This document shows, piece by piece, positions 7,615 to 17,702 of a DNA stretch of 35,940 bases. Below the pieces are notes generated by a model. It did no database searches, was not told the origin of the DNA, and worked only from the letters and a program-made list of their open reading frames with translations. How positions within the stretch are numbered: the first letter of the stretch is position 1; each line of letters begins with the position of its first letter. The stretch spans positions 1 through 35,940 of the forward strand of contig CALMEE010000125.1 in NCBI GenBank assembly GCA_937862885.1. The letters are read 5' to 3'. This DNA is from an uncultured Planctomycetaceae bacterium (GTDB lineage: Bacteria; Planctomycetota; Planctomycetia; Pirellulales; Pirellulaceae). The position numbers were made by a program, and so were the translations under genes.

Positions 7615-9033
7615 CTAGCGGATGATCACTTGTGATTCAGCCGACAACATACGGTAAAGGTCGGCTGCATCTTCTTCATCCAAACGGATGCAACCTCGAT
7701 TGTCGGCTACGGAATTACTCGAGTGAATACACGTTTGTTCGTCCAACCCAAACCAATAGGTGCCATAGGGGTTAGACTGATCGTTAATTGCGTAGGAACG
7801 CCCGTTGGTATCGCGGTAAACGCGGCCTTGGTCCGATTTGGCTATGACGTTAAAAACGCCACGTTGCAGGTCACTTGCATCGTTACCGATCGCCACCGTG
7901 AATCGACCGGCATAAAGGTCTCCCAAATAGAGTGTCAGTTCGCCCGTTTGAATATTGACTTCTGCATCAAAGGGGCCCTGCACAACTTTGAGGTTCGTGC
8001 CCGGCGTCAATTGATCTGGGCTCGCAATTTCCGAATGATTGATGCGGTAAACTAATTCGGCTGGAACCGACCAGCGCTCAGCGATTGAAAAGATGGTTTC
8101 GCCTGGTTGAACCGAATATGGGCGCCCAGTTAAGTGGTGTTCGTTGGAGTAGATCACCTTAAACGCCAATGAATCGAGCCAAGCGACAATATCTTCGCGT
8201 TGTTCGTGTCGAGGATTGCTGCGATGAATTTCGGAGAGCAATTTCAACGCCTCTCGATATTTCTCCGCCTCGACTAATTGCCGGATCTTGTTCCAATCGA
8301 GGTGGCTAGCGATTGTCGTTGGATTGATTTGATTTTCCGCAGTCGAGTCAGTTGCTGCTGAACGCAACGGGCTCCCTGCGGCATTCGCCTGAGATTCAGT
8401 CGGTTTCAATCCCAAATTATCTCGGACGTACGGATTGGTGTCTTGAGCGAGGTTGGGGGCAACTTCGTTAGAAGTTGTTTTGGGAACGATTCCCACCATC
8501 TCAGTCTGCGGTTGAGGATTGAAAACGCTTTCGCTGCGGTCCGTCGCTGCTGCAGAACTGCCAGTTACCATTTCATTAGGTGAAACATCTTGGGTATTTG
8601 CACTCGCAACCTGCGAATCGTTGTTGGAAGGTTGCTGTGACGACGACGCTAGTGTCGGCGGTGCCAAAGGAGGTGGACTAATTGTTGTGGATCGAGTATC
8701 GCTTGGTCTTCCGCCAACTTGTGGGGCTTTGTCTGACTCGTTGAGGGGAGGCGCAGTTAGTGATGACGATTTATTTTGGTTCAATCGAGGCAAGGTCGGC
8801 GGTTCGGCATATCGCAAACTGGAATCTGTTTGCCGCTTACTACTCGACTGGGGAGCAGCGACTGACGTAATCTCATCCAATTCTGGGATTTCTAGTTCGA
8901 TTCCATTTTCCAAGGCAGCTAAAGTCTTCGCGTCTAGAGTCTGGTCCGGGTCTGGAGCGTTGACGACTTTATAAGCGCCATAGGCTACTCCCAGCAGCAG
9001 CACGACAACGACTGCATTCTTCATCGAGTTCAC
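7615..9033 (-). CDS. LysM and L,D-transpeptidase (YkuD) domain protein
   Basis: Envelope enzyme that would form 3-3 cross-links in peptidoglycan or attach proteins to it. Order: membrane anchor (AVVVVLLLGVAYGAYKVV), a long Ser/Pro/Asn/Gln-rich linker of over 200 residues, a short helical segment (WNKIRQLVEAEKYREALKLL), a LysM domain (YSVQPGETIFSIAERWSVPAELVYRIN), and a C-terminal YkuD domain. The active-site stretch is IHSSNSVADNRGCIRL: nucleophilic Cys near residue 448, general-base His 11 residues before it. The usual SHGC is NRGC here, so the second His is Arg. The frame is open to a GTG at 9057, but AAGGAGG (9039-9045) lies 5 bases before the GTG at 9033, so that start was chosen (472 residues). 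An ATG at 9024 is also possible. Transpeptidase activity is likely but not certain given the motif change. Confidence 0.85.
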   Translation of the reverse strand: MNSMKNAVVVVLLLGVAYGAYKVVNAPDPDQTLDAKTLAALENGIELEIPELDEITSVAAPQSSSKRQTDSSLRYAEPPTLPRLNQNKSSSLTAPPLNESDKAPQVGGRPSDTRSTTISPPPLAPPTLASSSQQPSNNDSQVASANTQDVSPNEMVTGSSAAATDRSESVFNPQPQTEMVGIVPKTTSNEVAPNLAQDTNPYVRDNLGLKPTESQANAAGSPLRSAATDSTAENQINPTTIASHLDWNKIRQLVEAEKYREALKLLSEIHRSNPRHEQREDIVAWLDSLAFKVIYSNEHHLTGRPYSVQPGETIFSIAERWSVPAELVYRINHSEIASPDQLTPGTNLKVVQGPFDAEVNIQTGELTLYLGDLYAGRFTVAIGNDASDLQRGVFNVIAKSDQGRVYRDTNGRSYAINDQSNPYGTYWFGLDEQTCIHSSNSVADNRGCIRLDEEDAADLYRMLSAESQVIIR

Positions 9034-9057
9034 GACATCCTCCTTGCGGTCTGACAC

Positions 9058-10077
9058 GAAAATGATTGAACCGTACTTCGACTCACTTGCTCAATGGTTG
9101 TTACCGAACTAATTGCCCGCTATCGCAATTTTCAATGATGACAACGTTGCTTGAACCTAATAATTCTGACGCCATTGAACGACTGAATCCGCATTTTTGA
9201 TTTGGTTGATCAAGGTTTAAGAATTTGCAATCCAACTCGTTCGTCAATAGAAAATCGAGTGTCAAGTCACAGCTCATTTTAGGGGGAGTGAAGGTTGTCA
9301 AACCTCCACAATCTCCGATGAAAATTAGCAAGTTCCCCTATGGCCAACCCTAAATTTGTTGTGTTGACAAAGCACTGGACTGTCGAATCGTAGGCAAGTT
9401 CGCAAGCGGTCGCCAGATCAATCGTTTGAAGCTAGCGTTGGCTTGTTGGCTAAGAACACGTCCCTCCGCGAGTCATGCGGTTGCCAGCGTAGAAATCGTG
9501 GACGATAACGCATGCACGTTTTATCGCTGTCTTGTTGGCCGTGGCAAAGTGTCGTTATGAGTGTGCTTACCTCTTCGGATGAGGGTCCGCCCATTGTTTT
9601 CCCTTAGCTGGTCAAGCGACTTGGCCAAAGTGACACGGCGAAACGGTCGACCCGCTAACCGTAATCGGCGTCATTCGGCTGATGCATAATGCGATTCTCA
9701 AGTTACCACCGTGCATCGTCATTTATCCGATTTAACGATCGTTGCGAGAACTCGCCGTGAAAGGGCCGTTGATCACACGGTTCAATATGCGGAGTATCGA
9801 GCATAACGCTGTTTTGACAATTTTCACGCGGATTTTTTAGATTAACGTGTTTGGTCGGTCAAACTCGAGCAAATGAGTTTGGTATACTGGAAGTTGTGAA
9901 ATTTGTAATGATCAAGTCATACGCGTTTGTGTTGGCTTGCTTTTTGACAGGTACTTGAATTATTCCTTTCAATTGCGGTTTCATTTGGCAAAGGCTCATT
10001 TTTTGGTTGATTCGCTTTTAGTTGGAAGCGGATTGTTCCAAGGAGTGTTACCATTTTTTATCCATTTGAGTTTTTCG
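9058..10077. other. Gene-poor gap of about 1 kb before the response regulator
   Basis: No convincing gene on either strand. The best promoter-like string is TATACT at 9883-9888, a 5/6 match to the -10 consensus, about 195 bases before the regulator's start. A TTGACA at 9814-9819 has only a poor -10 partner. I see no tRNA or riboswitch. The long leader may carry the regulator's promoter and operator sites or an unrecognised small RNA. Confidence 0.4.
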
Positions 10078-10617
10078 ATGAATGAAAAGACGATCTTGTT
10101 GGTCGATGACGATGAGGTGTTGAGGGAACGACTGCAACGAGCATTTGTGTCTCGTGGCTATCGGGTAGTCGTAGCATTCAATGCGGATCATGCCGAACAG
10201 TTATTGCAAAGTGTATTGCCTGATCTTTGCGTCTTGGATCTGAAGATGCCTGGGCGCACTGGTTTAGAATTTCTGAAAACGCTTAAAGAGCGATCGCCGC
10301 GTACCAAGACAGTGATGTTGACCGGTTATGGCAGCATTGCCAATGCAGTCGAGGCCATCAAGCATGGCGCCATCAATTACGTACCTAAACCGGCGGATGC
10401 GGATGATCTATTGATGGCTTTGAATGAGAAAGATATTGGCCGCCACAAACGAGAGTCCAGCGACGCTGAAATCCCGCAACCATCGTTGGCGGAAGCGGAA
10501 TGGCAACATATTCAACGCGTATTAAGCGATAGTGGTGGCAACATTTCCGAGGCGGCGCGTAGGCTAGATATTCCCCGCCGTACATTGCAACGAAAACTGA
10601 AAAAGATGGCTCCATGA
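10078..10617 (+). CDS. Response regulator with Fis-type HTH (RegA/PrrA-like)
   Basis: Two-component transcription regulator of 179 residues, the size and order of the RegA/PrrA/ActR family: receiver domain, short linker, Fis-type helix-turn-helix. In the receiver, TILLVDDDE supplies the acidic pocket (Asp10, Asp11), Asp54 in VLDLKMPG is the phosphate acceptor, Thr82 in LTGYGS and Lys104 in YVPKPAD complete the site. The C-terminal EWQHIQRVLSDSGGNISEAA and RRLDIPRRTLQRKLKK are the Fis-type DNA-binding helices. The frame is open upstream to 9937, but the receiver begins at the ATG at 10078, so I chose that start despite a weak ribosome site. In proteobacteria this family controls redox-dependent energy genes. 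Here no histidine kinase is adjacent, so the signal and targets are unknown. It converges on lon. Confidence 0.9.
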   Translation: MNEKTILLVDDDEVLRERLQRAFVSRGYRVVVAFNADHAEQLLQSVLPDLCVLDLKMPGRTGLEFLKTLKERSPRTKTVMLTGYGSIANAVEAIKHGAINYVPKPADADDLLMALNEKDIGRHKRESSDAEIPQPSLAEAEWQHIQRVLSDSGGNISEAARRLDIPRRTLQRKLKKMAP

Positions 10618-10636
10618 CGCTGGCCGTCAATTTTTT
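10615..10636 (+). terminator. Intrinsic terminator overlapping the regulator's stop codon
   Basis: TGACG (10615-10619), loop CTGGC, CGTCA (10625-10629), then A and six Ts (10631-10636). The TGA that opens the stem is the stop codon of the response regulator. The stem is only 5 pairs, but the position and the T-run support a true terminator, here separating the regulator from the convergent lon gene. Confidence 0.6.
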
Positions 10637-10714
10637 GCACCCTGCATGAACTCTCCTGGCGGTCTGACGAACGCCATTGCCAGTTTGACATCGATATGCG
10701 AGTTGGCGATGCGG

Positions 10715-13111
10715 CTACGATTTGGCTGCAGCTGATGGGACTTTGGCATGTGCCTGCAATTGCGAATCGCATTCGCTGGCGTGGTCGAGTGTGATCTCTA
10801 GCAACTGATCGACATGATCCACAAAATAGATTTGAAGTTGCTCACGGATTTCAGGTGGTATATCCCGTGCGTCCACTTCGTTCTCTATGGGGAGCACCAA
10901 GCGTCGAATGCCGGCGGCATGAGCGGCTAAACTCTTTTCCTTGACTCCACCGATCGCCAAAATATCTCCGGACAAAGTGATTTCGCCCGTCATGGCCGTA
11001 TCGGATCGGGCTGGAGTGTTCGAATACAAGGAACATAAAGCCGTGATCATGGTCACGCCCGCTGAAGGGCCATCTTTGGGAATCGCGCCCGCTGGTACGT
11101 GCAAATGCACGCCGTTTCTCTTGATCTTGTCGGCATCCAATTTCAGTTTATCCGCATGCGACCATAGGTAGCTTTGGGCCGCGCGGGCTGACTCGCGCAT
11201 GACATCGCCCAACTGGCCGGTGAGTGTCAATCCTGGGGCATCGGGCAACAGCACGGATTCAATATACAAGACCTCGCCACCTGTTTGCGTCCACGCCAAG
11301 CCGGTGGCCACGCCGCAAGGCAATCGTTTGCGCTGCGATGTTTCGCGACGAACTTGTTTACCCAACAGATCGTCGAGGTTGTCGCCAGAGATTGTCGGAA
11401 CCTCCTCGAACGACGCAACCTTCAACGCGATTTTACGCGCTAGCTTTCCGAAGGCGCGTTCAAGTTGTCTGACGCCGCTCTCGCGCGTGAACTTGCGAAT
11501 CACACTCAGTATCGTCTCATCGTCAATACGGGATTGAGATGCCGCGAGGCCCTTTGCCGATATCTGACGCGGTATCAAATAGCGTTTGGCAATTTCCAAC
11601 TTTTCTGTCGTCGTATAACCGGACAATTGAATCACCTCCATGCGGTCCAACAGCGGACCGGGAATGGAATCCAGCGTATTGGCCGTTGCGATAAAGAAAA
11701 CCCGGGACAGGTCAAAGGGCATATCCAAATAGTTGTCGCGGAAGGTGTGGTTCTGAGCTGGATCAAGTATTTCTAGCATTGCAGACGCTGGATCGCCACG
11801 CATATCGCGACCGAGTTTGTCGATTTCGTCGAGCATCAACAGCGGATTCATGACCGCAGCGCGTCGAATAGCTTGGATTAATCGGCCCGGCATCGCGCCA
11901 ATGTAGGTGCGGCGATGTCCGCGCAGTTCCGATTCGTCGCTCAGCCCTCCCAAACTCAGTCGCTCAAACTCGCGACCCAGAGCACGAGCAATCGAATGTC
12001 CCAGCGACGTTTTTCCGACGCCAGGAGGACCGACGAAGCACAGCACCGGGGCATGCGAACCTGGGTTGAGCTTCATCACCGCCAAATGCTCAAGAATTCG
12101 TTCTTTGATTTCGTCCAATCCAAAATGGTCTTCGTCGAGTATGGCTCGCGCTTTGAGCAAATCCATATCGTCGGTCGTGAACTTGTTCCACGGCAGTTCA
12201 CTCACCAATTCCAGGTACGAGCGAGTTAACTGGTAATCGGGAGACGAGGGATTGATTTGCTTCAAGCGGTTGATTTCACGCTTTGTTTCTTTGCGGACCA
12301 ACTCCGGCAATTCCAGCTTCTCCAACGTCTCGATCAAATCGCTGATATCAGCACCGCCAACGCCTTCACCCAATTCCTCTTGAATCGTCTTGAGTTGCTG
12401 TCTCAGCAAATATTCGCGTTCTTGTTTGCTAAGTTGGTTGCGCGTCTTCTCAGTGATCTGGTTGCGGACTTGCAAAATGTCAACTTCGCTTTTTAGCAGA
12501 TTCAATAGTTCATTCAACGCTTCATCGATATCTTTCATCTCCAACATTTTTTGTTGCTGCTCGCTACTGAGTTGCAACAACGTCGTGATCAGATACGTGA
12601 GGTGCCAAATGTCCTCTGCCATATTCAAGGCTTCGTATATCTGCTCGGCGCGTTCAGGGTGCGCCAAACGCAACAAGTCGCCAATCAATTGCATGATGGC
12701 TCGGCGCAATCCTTCCCTGGCACGGCTTTCTTCAGCAGTCTCCACAATCACGGCGGAAATGGCGGCCTGCAAAAACGGTTCAGAAGTATCAAAAGACTCC
12801 AATTGCACCCGCTGTACACCTTGCACAAGCACTTGTGCCACTTCGCCATCGCGGGCCAAGTGCTTGATCACGGCTTTTGTGCCGATCGAATACAAGTCCT
12901 TTGGCGCTGGTTCAACGACGTTCGGATCGCGTTGCGTGACCAGCACCAGCATCTTCTCTTCCGTCGCCAGCGCTGCCTCCAACGCCGATAACGATTGCGG
13001 ACGAGTTATGACCAATGGCGAAAACACAAAGGGGAAGATCGTCATGTTGCGCATCGGTATCACCGGAAGTTTAGATGACGACTCAACTTCGATTCGTTTC
13101 GATTTGGCCAT
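10715..13111 (-). CDS. lon: ATP-dependent protease Lon (LonA)
   Basis: Cytosolic hexameric AAA+ protease that degrades misfolded and regulatory proteins. At 798 residues it is full length. The N-terminal substrate domain starts [21 protein letters not shown]. Walker A is GPPGVGKT at 361-368, Walker B is [11 protein letters not shown], and the sensor region follows with [22 protein letters not shown]. The protease domain carries the Ser-Lys dyad: Ser683 in [11 protein letters not shown] and Lys726 in [11 protein letters not shown], 43 residues apart as in E. coli Lon. The tail after LLEITLD is short and Ala-rich. The ATG at 13111 has no clear ribosome site. An Hsp20 gene lies 175 bases upstream on the same strand, so the two may share heat-shock control. 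I see no CIRCE element. Confidence 0.98.
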   Translation of the reverse strand: MAKSKRIEVESSSKLPVIPMRNMTIFPFVFSPLVITRPQSLSALEAALATEEKMLVLVTQRDPNVVEPAPKDLYSIGTKAVIKHLARDGEVAQVLVQGVQRVQLESFDTSEPFLQAAISAVIVETAEESRAREGLRRAIMQLIGDLLRLAHPERAEQIYEALNMAEDIWHLTYLITTLLQLSSEQQQKMLEMKDIDEALNELLNLLKSEVDILQVRNQITEKTRNQLSKQEREYLLRQQLKTIQEELGEGVGGADISDLIETLEKLELPELVRKETKREINRLKQINPSSPDYQLTRSYLELVSELPWNKFTTDDMDLLKARAILDEDHFGLDEIKERILEHLAVMKLNPGSHAPVLCFVGPPGVGKTSLGHSIARALGREFERLSLGGLSDESELRGHRRTYIGAMPGRLIQAIRRAAVMNPLLMLDEIDKLGRDMRGDPASAMLEILDPAQNHTFRDNYLDMPFDLSRVFFIATANTLDSIPGPLLDRMEVIQLSGYTTTEKLEIAKRYLIPRQISAKGLAASQSRIDDETILSVIRKFTRESGVRQLERAFGKLARKIALKVASFEEVPTISGDNLDDLLGKQVRRETSQRKRLPCGVATGLAWTQTGGEVLYIESVLLPDAPGLTLTGQLGDVMRESARAAQSYLWSHADKLKLDADKIKRNGVHLHVPAGAIPKDGPSAGVTMITALCSLYSNTPARSDTAMTGEITLSGDILAIGGVKEKSLAAHAAGIRRLVLPIENEVDARDIPPEIREQLQIYFVDHVDQLLEITLDHASECDSQLQAHAKVPSAAAKS

Positions 13112-13286
13112 GGTAGCTAGGGGTCTCGCAAATTGACTATTTAATTAATATTCCAAACACAATCAAGCAAATTGCAAGAGCCATTACTTTTGGTCCCGCA
13201 AAGTTTCACCCAACACGCCGGGGTTAAACTGGTAGAAAGGCAAAATTTGGAGTGGTGAAAGCGTCAGAATCTTCTCATGCCACGCG

Positions 13287-13640
13287 TTAATCGATATGCA
13301 CTAACAACATCCCGTCATTTAATTCATGTCGAATCTGTGATGATTCGATATCGTGGGGCAACTCAATCGTGCGTTGGAATTGGCTGTAGTTGATTTCTAG
13401 GCGGTGGTGTCTTAAACCTTGTTCTGAAATGTAATCGCGACGCGACCCCTTAATCATGAGCTTGCGACCAGAAACCAAGATATCAATGTCATCTTGCTTC
13501 ACACCGGCTACGTCAAATTTCACCAACCAACCAGTGGCAGTTTTGTAGATATCTGCTTTGGGTCGCCAACAGCTTTCGTTAAAGCCCTCGGTCACCGATT
13601 GCACAACCGAATCAAGCCATTTTGATTGTTTGTCTGTCAT
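13287..13640 (-). CDS. Small heat-shock protein, Hsp20/alpha-crystallin family
   Basis: ATP-independent chaperone that holds unfolding proteins. At 117 residues it is short. The alpha-crystallin domain runs from about residue 27 (PKADIYKTATGWLVKFDVAG) through VKQDDIDILVSGRKLMIKG and RTIELPHDI to NDGMLLVHID, where the protein stops. The usual ending (GLLTVTLPK plus an I-x-I/V tail) is therefore missing, which normally mediates oligomer assembly. GAGGT stands 6 bases before the ATG at 13640. Lon lies downstream on the same strand, so this looks like a protein quality-control pair. The family is certain; the effect of the missing tail on assembly is inferred. Confidence 0.9.
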   Translation of the reverse strand: MTDKQSKWLDSVVQSVTEGFNESCWRPKADIYKTATGWLVKFDVAGVKQDDIDILVSGRKLMIKGSRRDYISEQGLRHHRLEINYSQFQRTIELPHDIESSQIRHELNDGMLLVHID

Positions 13641-14636
13641 CCCGTTACCTCACCACTTTATCGCAGGAAAAAACCGCGGAGGAGTTGCTGAAAACCCAAT
13701 TTCACCGCTTCTAACGATTGTAGAGGGGGGAATCATTCGAAAGCAAGACCTGCATCTTGGTATCGTCGAGATTATGATGAAATAGCCAGCGACCGCGCGG
13801 CGGTTTAATGGTTAAATAATAATCTCGGTGCTGCCTCGTTAGCTGTGCGAATGGTAATTCCAACGAGGAGCCCAGGTCAGTGATTCAAAAGCCATTAGCA
13901 TTCGGTTTGTCAAACCATTGGCGGGCACTTGCCCGGCAACGTAGCCGTTTCATGCGTCCCTACGTTGTGGCCAATTATCGGATGGTAACACTCGATTTTC
14001 GGGTTGCCCTAATATTGTGTACGCTTCCAACCTGCGTCTAGCGAGTTGCCAGCAATAGCAAACTGGATACGTGACCGGCGATTGGAAGTTGACGATACAC
14101 CGGAAGCGTTCATCATACAATTGTTATTCGCAGACAACCGTGGTTAGCAGAGCGAGCCTAGATCAAAGGTGTGAGTTGGGAAGTGAGTTTGGCATCGAAG
14201 CGTGCCTGAGAATACGGTATAACTTCGCAATGCCAAAAAATCGAGGGAGGTGCCTGAACGATTAAAAAATTTTCCGCCTCAAGTATGCTAAGTCATCAGA
14301 ACGTGAATAGGAAATGGAAAGACCCGCCGAGCGGTACTGGCAAAATCAAGAAGGAGAATCGAACGAGTTGATACGCGAAGCGGAAGTGCGGAAGTATTGC
14401 CTGGGCTGCAGTTTTCGTTACAGATGGTTCGCATATGCAGGAGGTCGCCCGACTACGACTTTCCTCGGCAAATTATCAGTCATTTTGTCGCCATGGTTTC
14501 CAACCCATGTTGTAGAGTTTGTGATTTGTTGATTGAGCAAGGCGATGGGTTTATGGCGCTAGAATTCCACGCATTACCGACCAGCAGTGAGCCGCCAACA
14601 GCGTCCTCGTCCGTTTTCGAACACGAGAAGATTTAA
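13641..14636. other. Gene-poor gap between hsp20 and the mprF-like gene
   Basis: About 1 kb between divergent genes with no protein I can support. Short open frames on the plus strand (14071-14265, 14314-14532, 14397-14636) have no recognisable domain and no ribosome site. CGGGC-ACTT-GCCCG at 13922-13935 is a 5-pair hairpin without a T-run. The stretch must hold the promoters of both flanking genes. Confidence 0.35.
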
Positions 14637-17192
14637 TTGTCAAACGAAAGACTTACAAGACTCAAAGAACGACTTGGAGCCTGGGCAGGACCAATTTTTG
14701 TCCTTGTCATGCTCGTCGCTGCGCTGTGGCTTCTACACCATGAATTGCGCACGCATACGCTGCAGGACTTCCTGGATGGAATCAAGAAGATTCCGATGTT
14801 TTATTTGGTTGTTGCAGTCGTATTGACGATTCTGAACTACGCTATTTTGGTTTGCTATGACTGGTTGGGTATTTGGTATATTCGACACCCGATGCGATTC
14901 AGCCGAGTTGCTTTGGCCTCGTTTTTGGGTTACGCCGTCGGCAACAATTTTGGCCTTTTGTTTGGCGGTTCGACAATTCGCTATCGACTCTATTCCTCCT
15001 GGGGATTGACGACGAGCGATATTGTGCGCTTGCTGTTTATTCTGGCGATCACGTTTTGGATTGGTCTTTTCGCTTTGTCGGGGCTGGTGTTCTTGATCAA
15101 TCCATTGCCGATTCCGGCATCCTGGAGTTGGTTGCCGATTTCGGATACACGTCCTGTGGGTTGGGCATTGACGATTGCGGCCTTCAGTTATTTGGCTTTT
15201 TGCACGTTGCGCCGCAAGCCGCTCAAGTTTAAGAACGTCGATTGTTCGCCCCCACCGCTTGGCCTGGCGCTAATGCAGTATTTGGTGGCCAGTATTGATC
15301 TGGTGGTTGCTGCCGGTGTGATGTACGCCCTATTATCACCGACAGTGGACGTCAGCTTTTTCCATTTTGTCACGATCTTCCTGATGGCGCAGGTCGCTGT
15401 GTTTGTTACGCAGGTTCCCGGCGGCATCGGCGTGCTTGAGCTTTCGATAATTGCTTTGCTTGGAAAAAGCGAAGCCGATGTTTTTGGCGCGTTGTTGGCC
15501 TATCGCATGATCTTTTTCTTGACGCCAATGTTGATTGGCTTAGTGATGTTGATCGCGCACGAGATTACCGCCAACCGGTCAAAGATTCTGCCCGCGCTAG
15601 AGATCGCCACCAAATGGACGCCCGATATCGCTCCGCGCCTCTTGGCGTTCTTGGCGTTCTCGTCTGGTGTGGTTTTGTGTTTTTCAGCTGCTACGCCCAC
15701 AACCTTAGACCGCATGGAGTGGCTATCAAGCCGATTGCCCATGCCCCTGATTGACTTCTCATACATACTTTTTGGTATCGCCGGTGTGGGCTTGATGGTC
15801 GTTGCCCGCGGCTTGACGCACCGCATCGTCTCGGCGTTCTGGATTACTTTGACGCTCTACGTGCTCGCGAGTATCTTTTCGATCCTAGGTGATTTTGGGA
15901 TCGAAGTCGCCTCGCTAATGGCAGTGATGATCGTGGTGTTGGTTCCATTTCGTCGCTTGTTCTTCCGCGATAACTCCAGCTATCCTGATCGCATCGCTTT
16001 GACCTGGCTGACCACCATTTGCGTGGTGTTGGGAGTATCGTTCTGGTTAATGGTCTTTGCATATAAAGGTGGAGATCCCATCCGACTCAAGTGGCTTTGG
16101 GAGAGTGGACACGATGCCTTCGCCCAACGTTCGCTACGTGCACTCGTGCTGGCATCGATAGCCTTTGCCTTGTTCGTAACTTCACGCGCAGTGTGGATTT
16201 CACTGCGCCGACCGAAACAAGCTTCGAAGTACCAAATCGGTATCGCACGCAGCATCGTAGAAAGATCACCATTCTCGCAGGGCCAAATCACTTTGCTGGG
16301 GGATAAACGCTTCTTAATGAACGCTGAGAAGTCGGCCCTCGTGGCCTACGCCGTGCAAGGCAACAGCCGAGTCGTGTGCGGTGATCCGATTGGTCCGCGC
16401 GATGAAGCGTTGCAGGTCGCATGGGACTTCTTCGAACTGTGCAAGAGTGGCGATAACGCCCCCGTGTTTTACAATGTCTCGATGGAGTGGTTAGACATTT
16501 ATGCGGAGATGGGACTGGAGACTCAAAAAATCGCTCAAGAAGCCATCGTCAACCTAAGTGTCTTTGATTTGAAAACGTCGCATCGCTCTGAGTTCAATGC
16601 GATTTTGGAACGCGCTGTCCAAGACGGCTACGAGTTCGAAGTACTTTCCGGCACAAGAGTCAAAGAGTCACTCCCCCTGTTGAAGCGGATATCCGATTTG
16701 TGGCGACAGGATGGGAACAAACTTGAACATTACTTTTCCGTGCCATATTTCGATATGGAACACGTAGCCAACAATCCGGTTGGCGTTGCCATGCAGGGGG
16801 GAGAAATCCAAGGCTTTGCCACGATTTGGTGTAGCGGCGATCAACAGGAGCTATCAATCGGGTTGATTCGATTTCTGCCAGATACGCTGCAGGGAATGCC
16901 GGAGTATCTGATTTTGCAAATCATTCTGTGGGGCAAACAACATGGATTCAAATTCTTGAATCTGGGAACAGCGCCAACTCTAGATGAACAGCCGGAATCG
17001 GAAGTGCCGCTGAGAGCACAAATCGGAAGTCTGGTTCATCCGCATCAAGAACATGTCTACACCCGGCATGGATTGCGAAATTTCAAAGAGCGATTTGATC
17101 CGACATGGTATCCACGCTACATAGCTTCGCCAGGAAAAGGTGTCACGAAAACAGTCCTGGAGGACATCATCAAATTGACCCATCGTCAATGA
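14637..17192 (+). CDS. mprF: MprF-like bifunctional lipid aminoacyltransferase/flippase
   Basis: Membrane enzyme of the MprF family. Characterised members move lysine or alanine from aminoacyl-tRNA to phosphatidylglycerol and flip the product, lowering surface negative charge. At 851 residues it matches the family. About residues 1-525 carry many membrane helices, including the flippase signature region (ASFLGYAVGNNFGLLFGGSTIRYR is spread over 105-128; VTQVPGGIGVLEL near 260). The rest is the DUF2156 synthase domain: ITLLGDKRFLMN, VVCGDPIGP, FKFLNLGTAP, VYTRHGLRNFKERFDP and WYPRYIASPG. The central motif reads SIGLIRF (740-746) where most members have DLMR, and GMPEYL replaces the usual MD-containing string. 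Start: TTG at 14637 with GAGAAG 6 bases before it. The fold is sure; the lipid and amino acid used are not. Confidence 0.85.
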   Translation: MSNERLTRLKERLGAWAGPIFVLVMLVAALWLLHHELRTHTLQDFLDGIKKIPMFYLVVAVVLTILNYAILVCYDWLGIWYIRHPMRFSRVALASFLGYAVGNNFGLLFGGSTIRYRLYSSWGLTTSDIVRLLFILAITFWIGLFALSGLVFLINPLPIPASWSWLPISDTRPVGWALTIAAFSYLAFCTLRRKPLKFKNVDCSPPPLGLALMQYLVASIDLVVAAGVMYALLSPTVDVSFFHFVTIFLMAQVAVFVTQVPGGIGVLELSIIALLGKSEADVFGALLAYRMIFFLTPMLIGLVMLIAHEITANRSKILPALEIATKWTPDIAPRLLAFLAFSSGVVLCFSAATPTTLDRMEWLSSRLPMPLIDFSYILFGIAGVGLMVVARGLTHRIVSAFWITLTLYVLASIFSILGDFGIEVASLMAVMIVVLVPFRRLFFRDNSSYPDRIALTWLTTICVVLGVSFWLMVFAYKGGDPIRLKWLWESGHDAFAQRSLRALVLASIAFALFVTSRAVWISLRRPKQASKYQIGIARSIVERSPFSQGQITLLGDKRFLMNAEKSALVAYAVQGNSRVVCGDPIGPRDEALQVAWDFFELCKSGDNAPVFYNVSMEWLDIYAEMGLETQKIAQEAIVNLSVFDLKTSHRSEFNAILERAVQDGYEFEVLSGTRVKESLPLLKRISDLWRQDGNKLEHYFSVPYFDMEHVANNPVGVAMQGGEIQGFATIWCSGDQQELSIGLIRFLPDTLQGMPEYLILQIILWGKQHGFKFLNLGTAPTLDEQPESEVPLRAQIGSLVHPHQEHVYTRHGLRNFKERFDPTWYPRYIASPGKGVTKTVLEDIIKLTHRQ

Positions 17193-17702
17193 ACGACCGC
17201 ATCCCCGGTCAAGCACTCCCGTGCATCAAGGCAAAACGGACCGTGCTCAATGCTCGGCGCTGAATTAATGGCGACAACTAGAGGTTCGAACCAACTGGAT
17301 CGCAGCCCAGTGGTTTCCGAGCGTAAATTAGTTGCCGTTTGCGCACGAAATCACGAAACCGCTGCTGTGAGAAATCCTCGATCTTGCTACGATATGCGCA
17401 CTCGAAGCAAATTCACGGCGATACGCGGCCAGGAATTCTTGCTCGGTTTCAATGAATCGGATTGCGAATTCGAAACTGCCGTGACCTTCGAGTACGAGTG
17501 TCGCAACAGCCTGAGTGCGTGTTTGAAAATTTCAGTTTCCGAGTTTTTTGCCGTTTGCCGATTCCGGCGCTGGGCGAAAATTGCCGCGAATCGATTGTAA
17601 TATTGAGATCCATTGGAGAATCGAATCGCGCTGGCGGCCGGCACAGACATCCATTGACGCATGACGTTCACCTTGAATGGGATTTGGCAGCACTGATTAT
17701 CT
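17193..17702. other. Gap between the two lipid-remodelling genes
   Basis: About 510 bases with no supported gene. Small hairpins lie directly after the mprF-like stop: GACCG-CATCCC-CGGTC, then GCAC-TCCC-GTGC. Neither has a T-run, so a terminator is possible but unproven. A 116-codon plus-strand frame (17250-17600) and a 94-codon minus frame (17387-17671) look like chance openings. Confidence 0.35.

Noticed and set aside
9101..9331. 76-codon minus-strand frame upstream of the L,D-transpeptidase
   Set aside because: Starts with TTG, weak ribosome site with wrong spacing, no recognisable domain.
13111..13700. CIRCE or other named heat-shock operator for lon/hsp20
   Set aside because: No TTAGCACTC/GAGTGCTAA pair is present, and no convincing heat-shock promoter could be placed.
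17250..17600. 116-codon plus-strand frame between the lipid genes
   Set aside because: No domain, no ribosome site, overlapped by an equally plausible minus frame.
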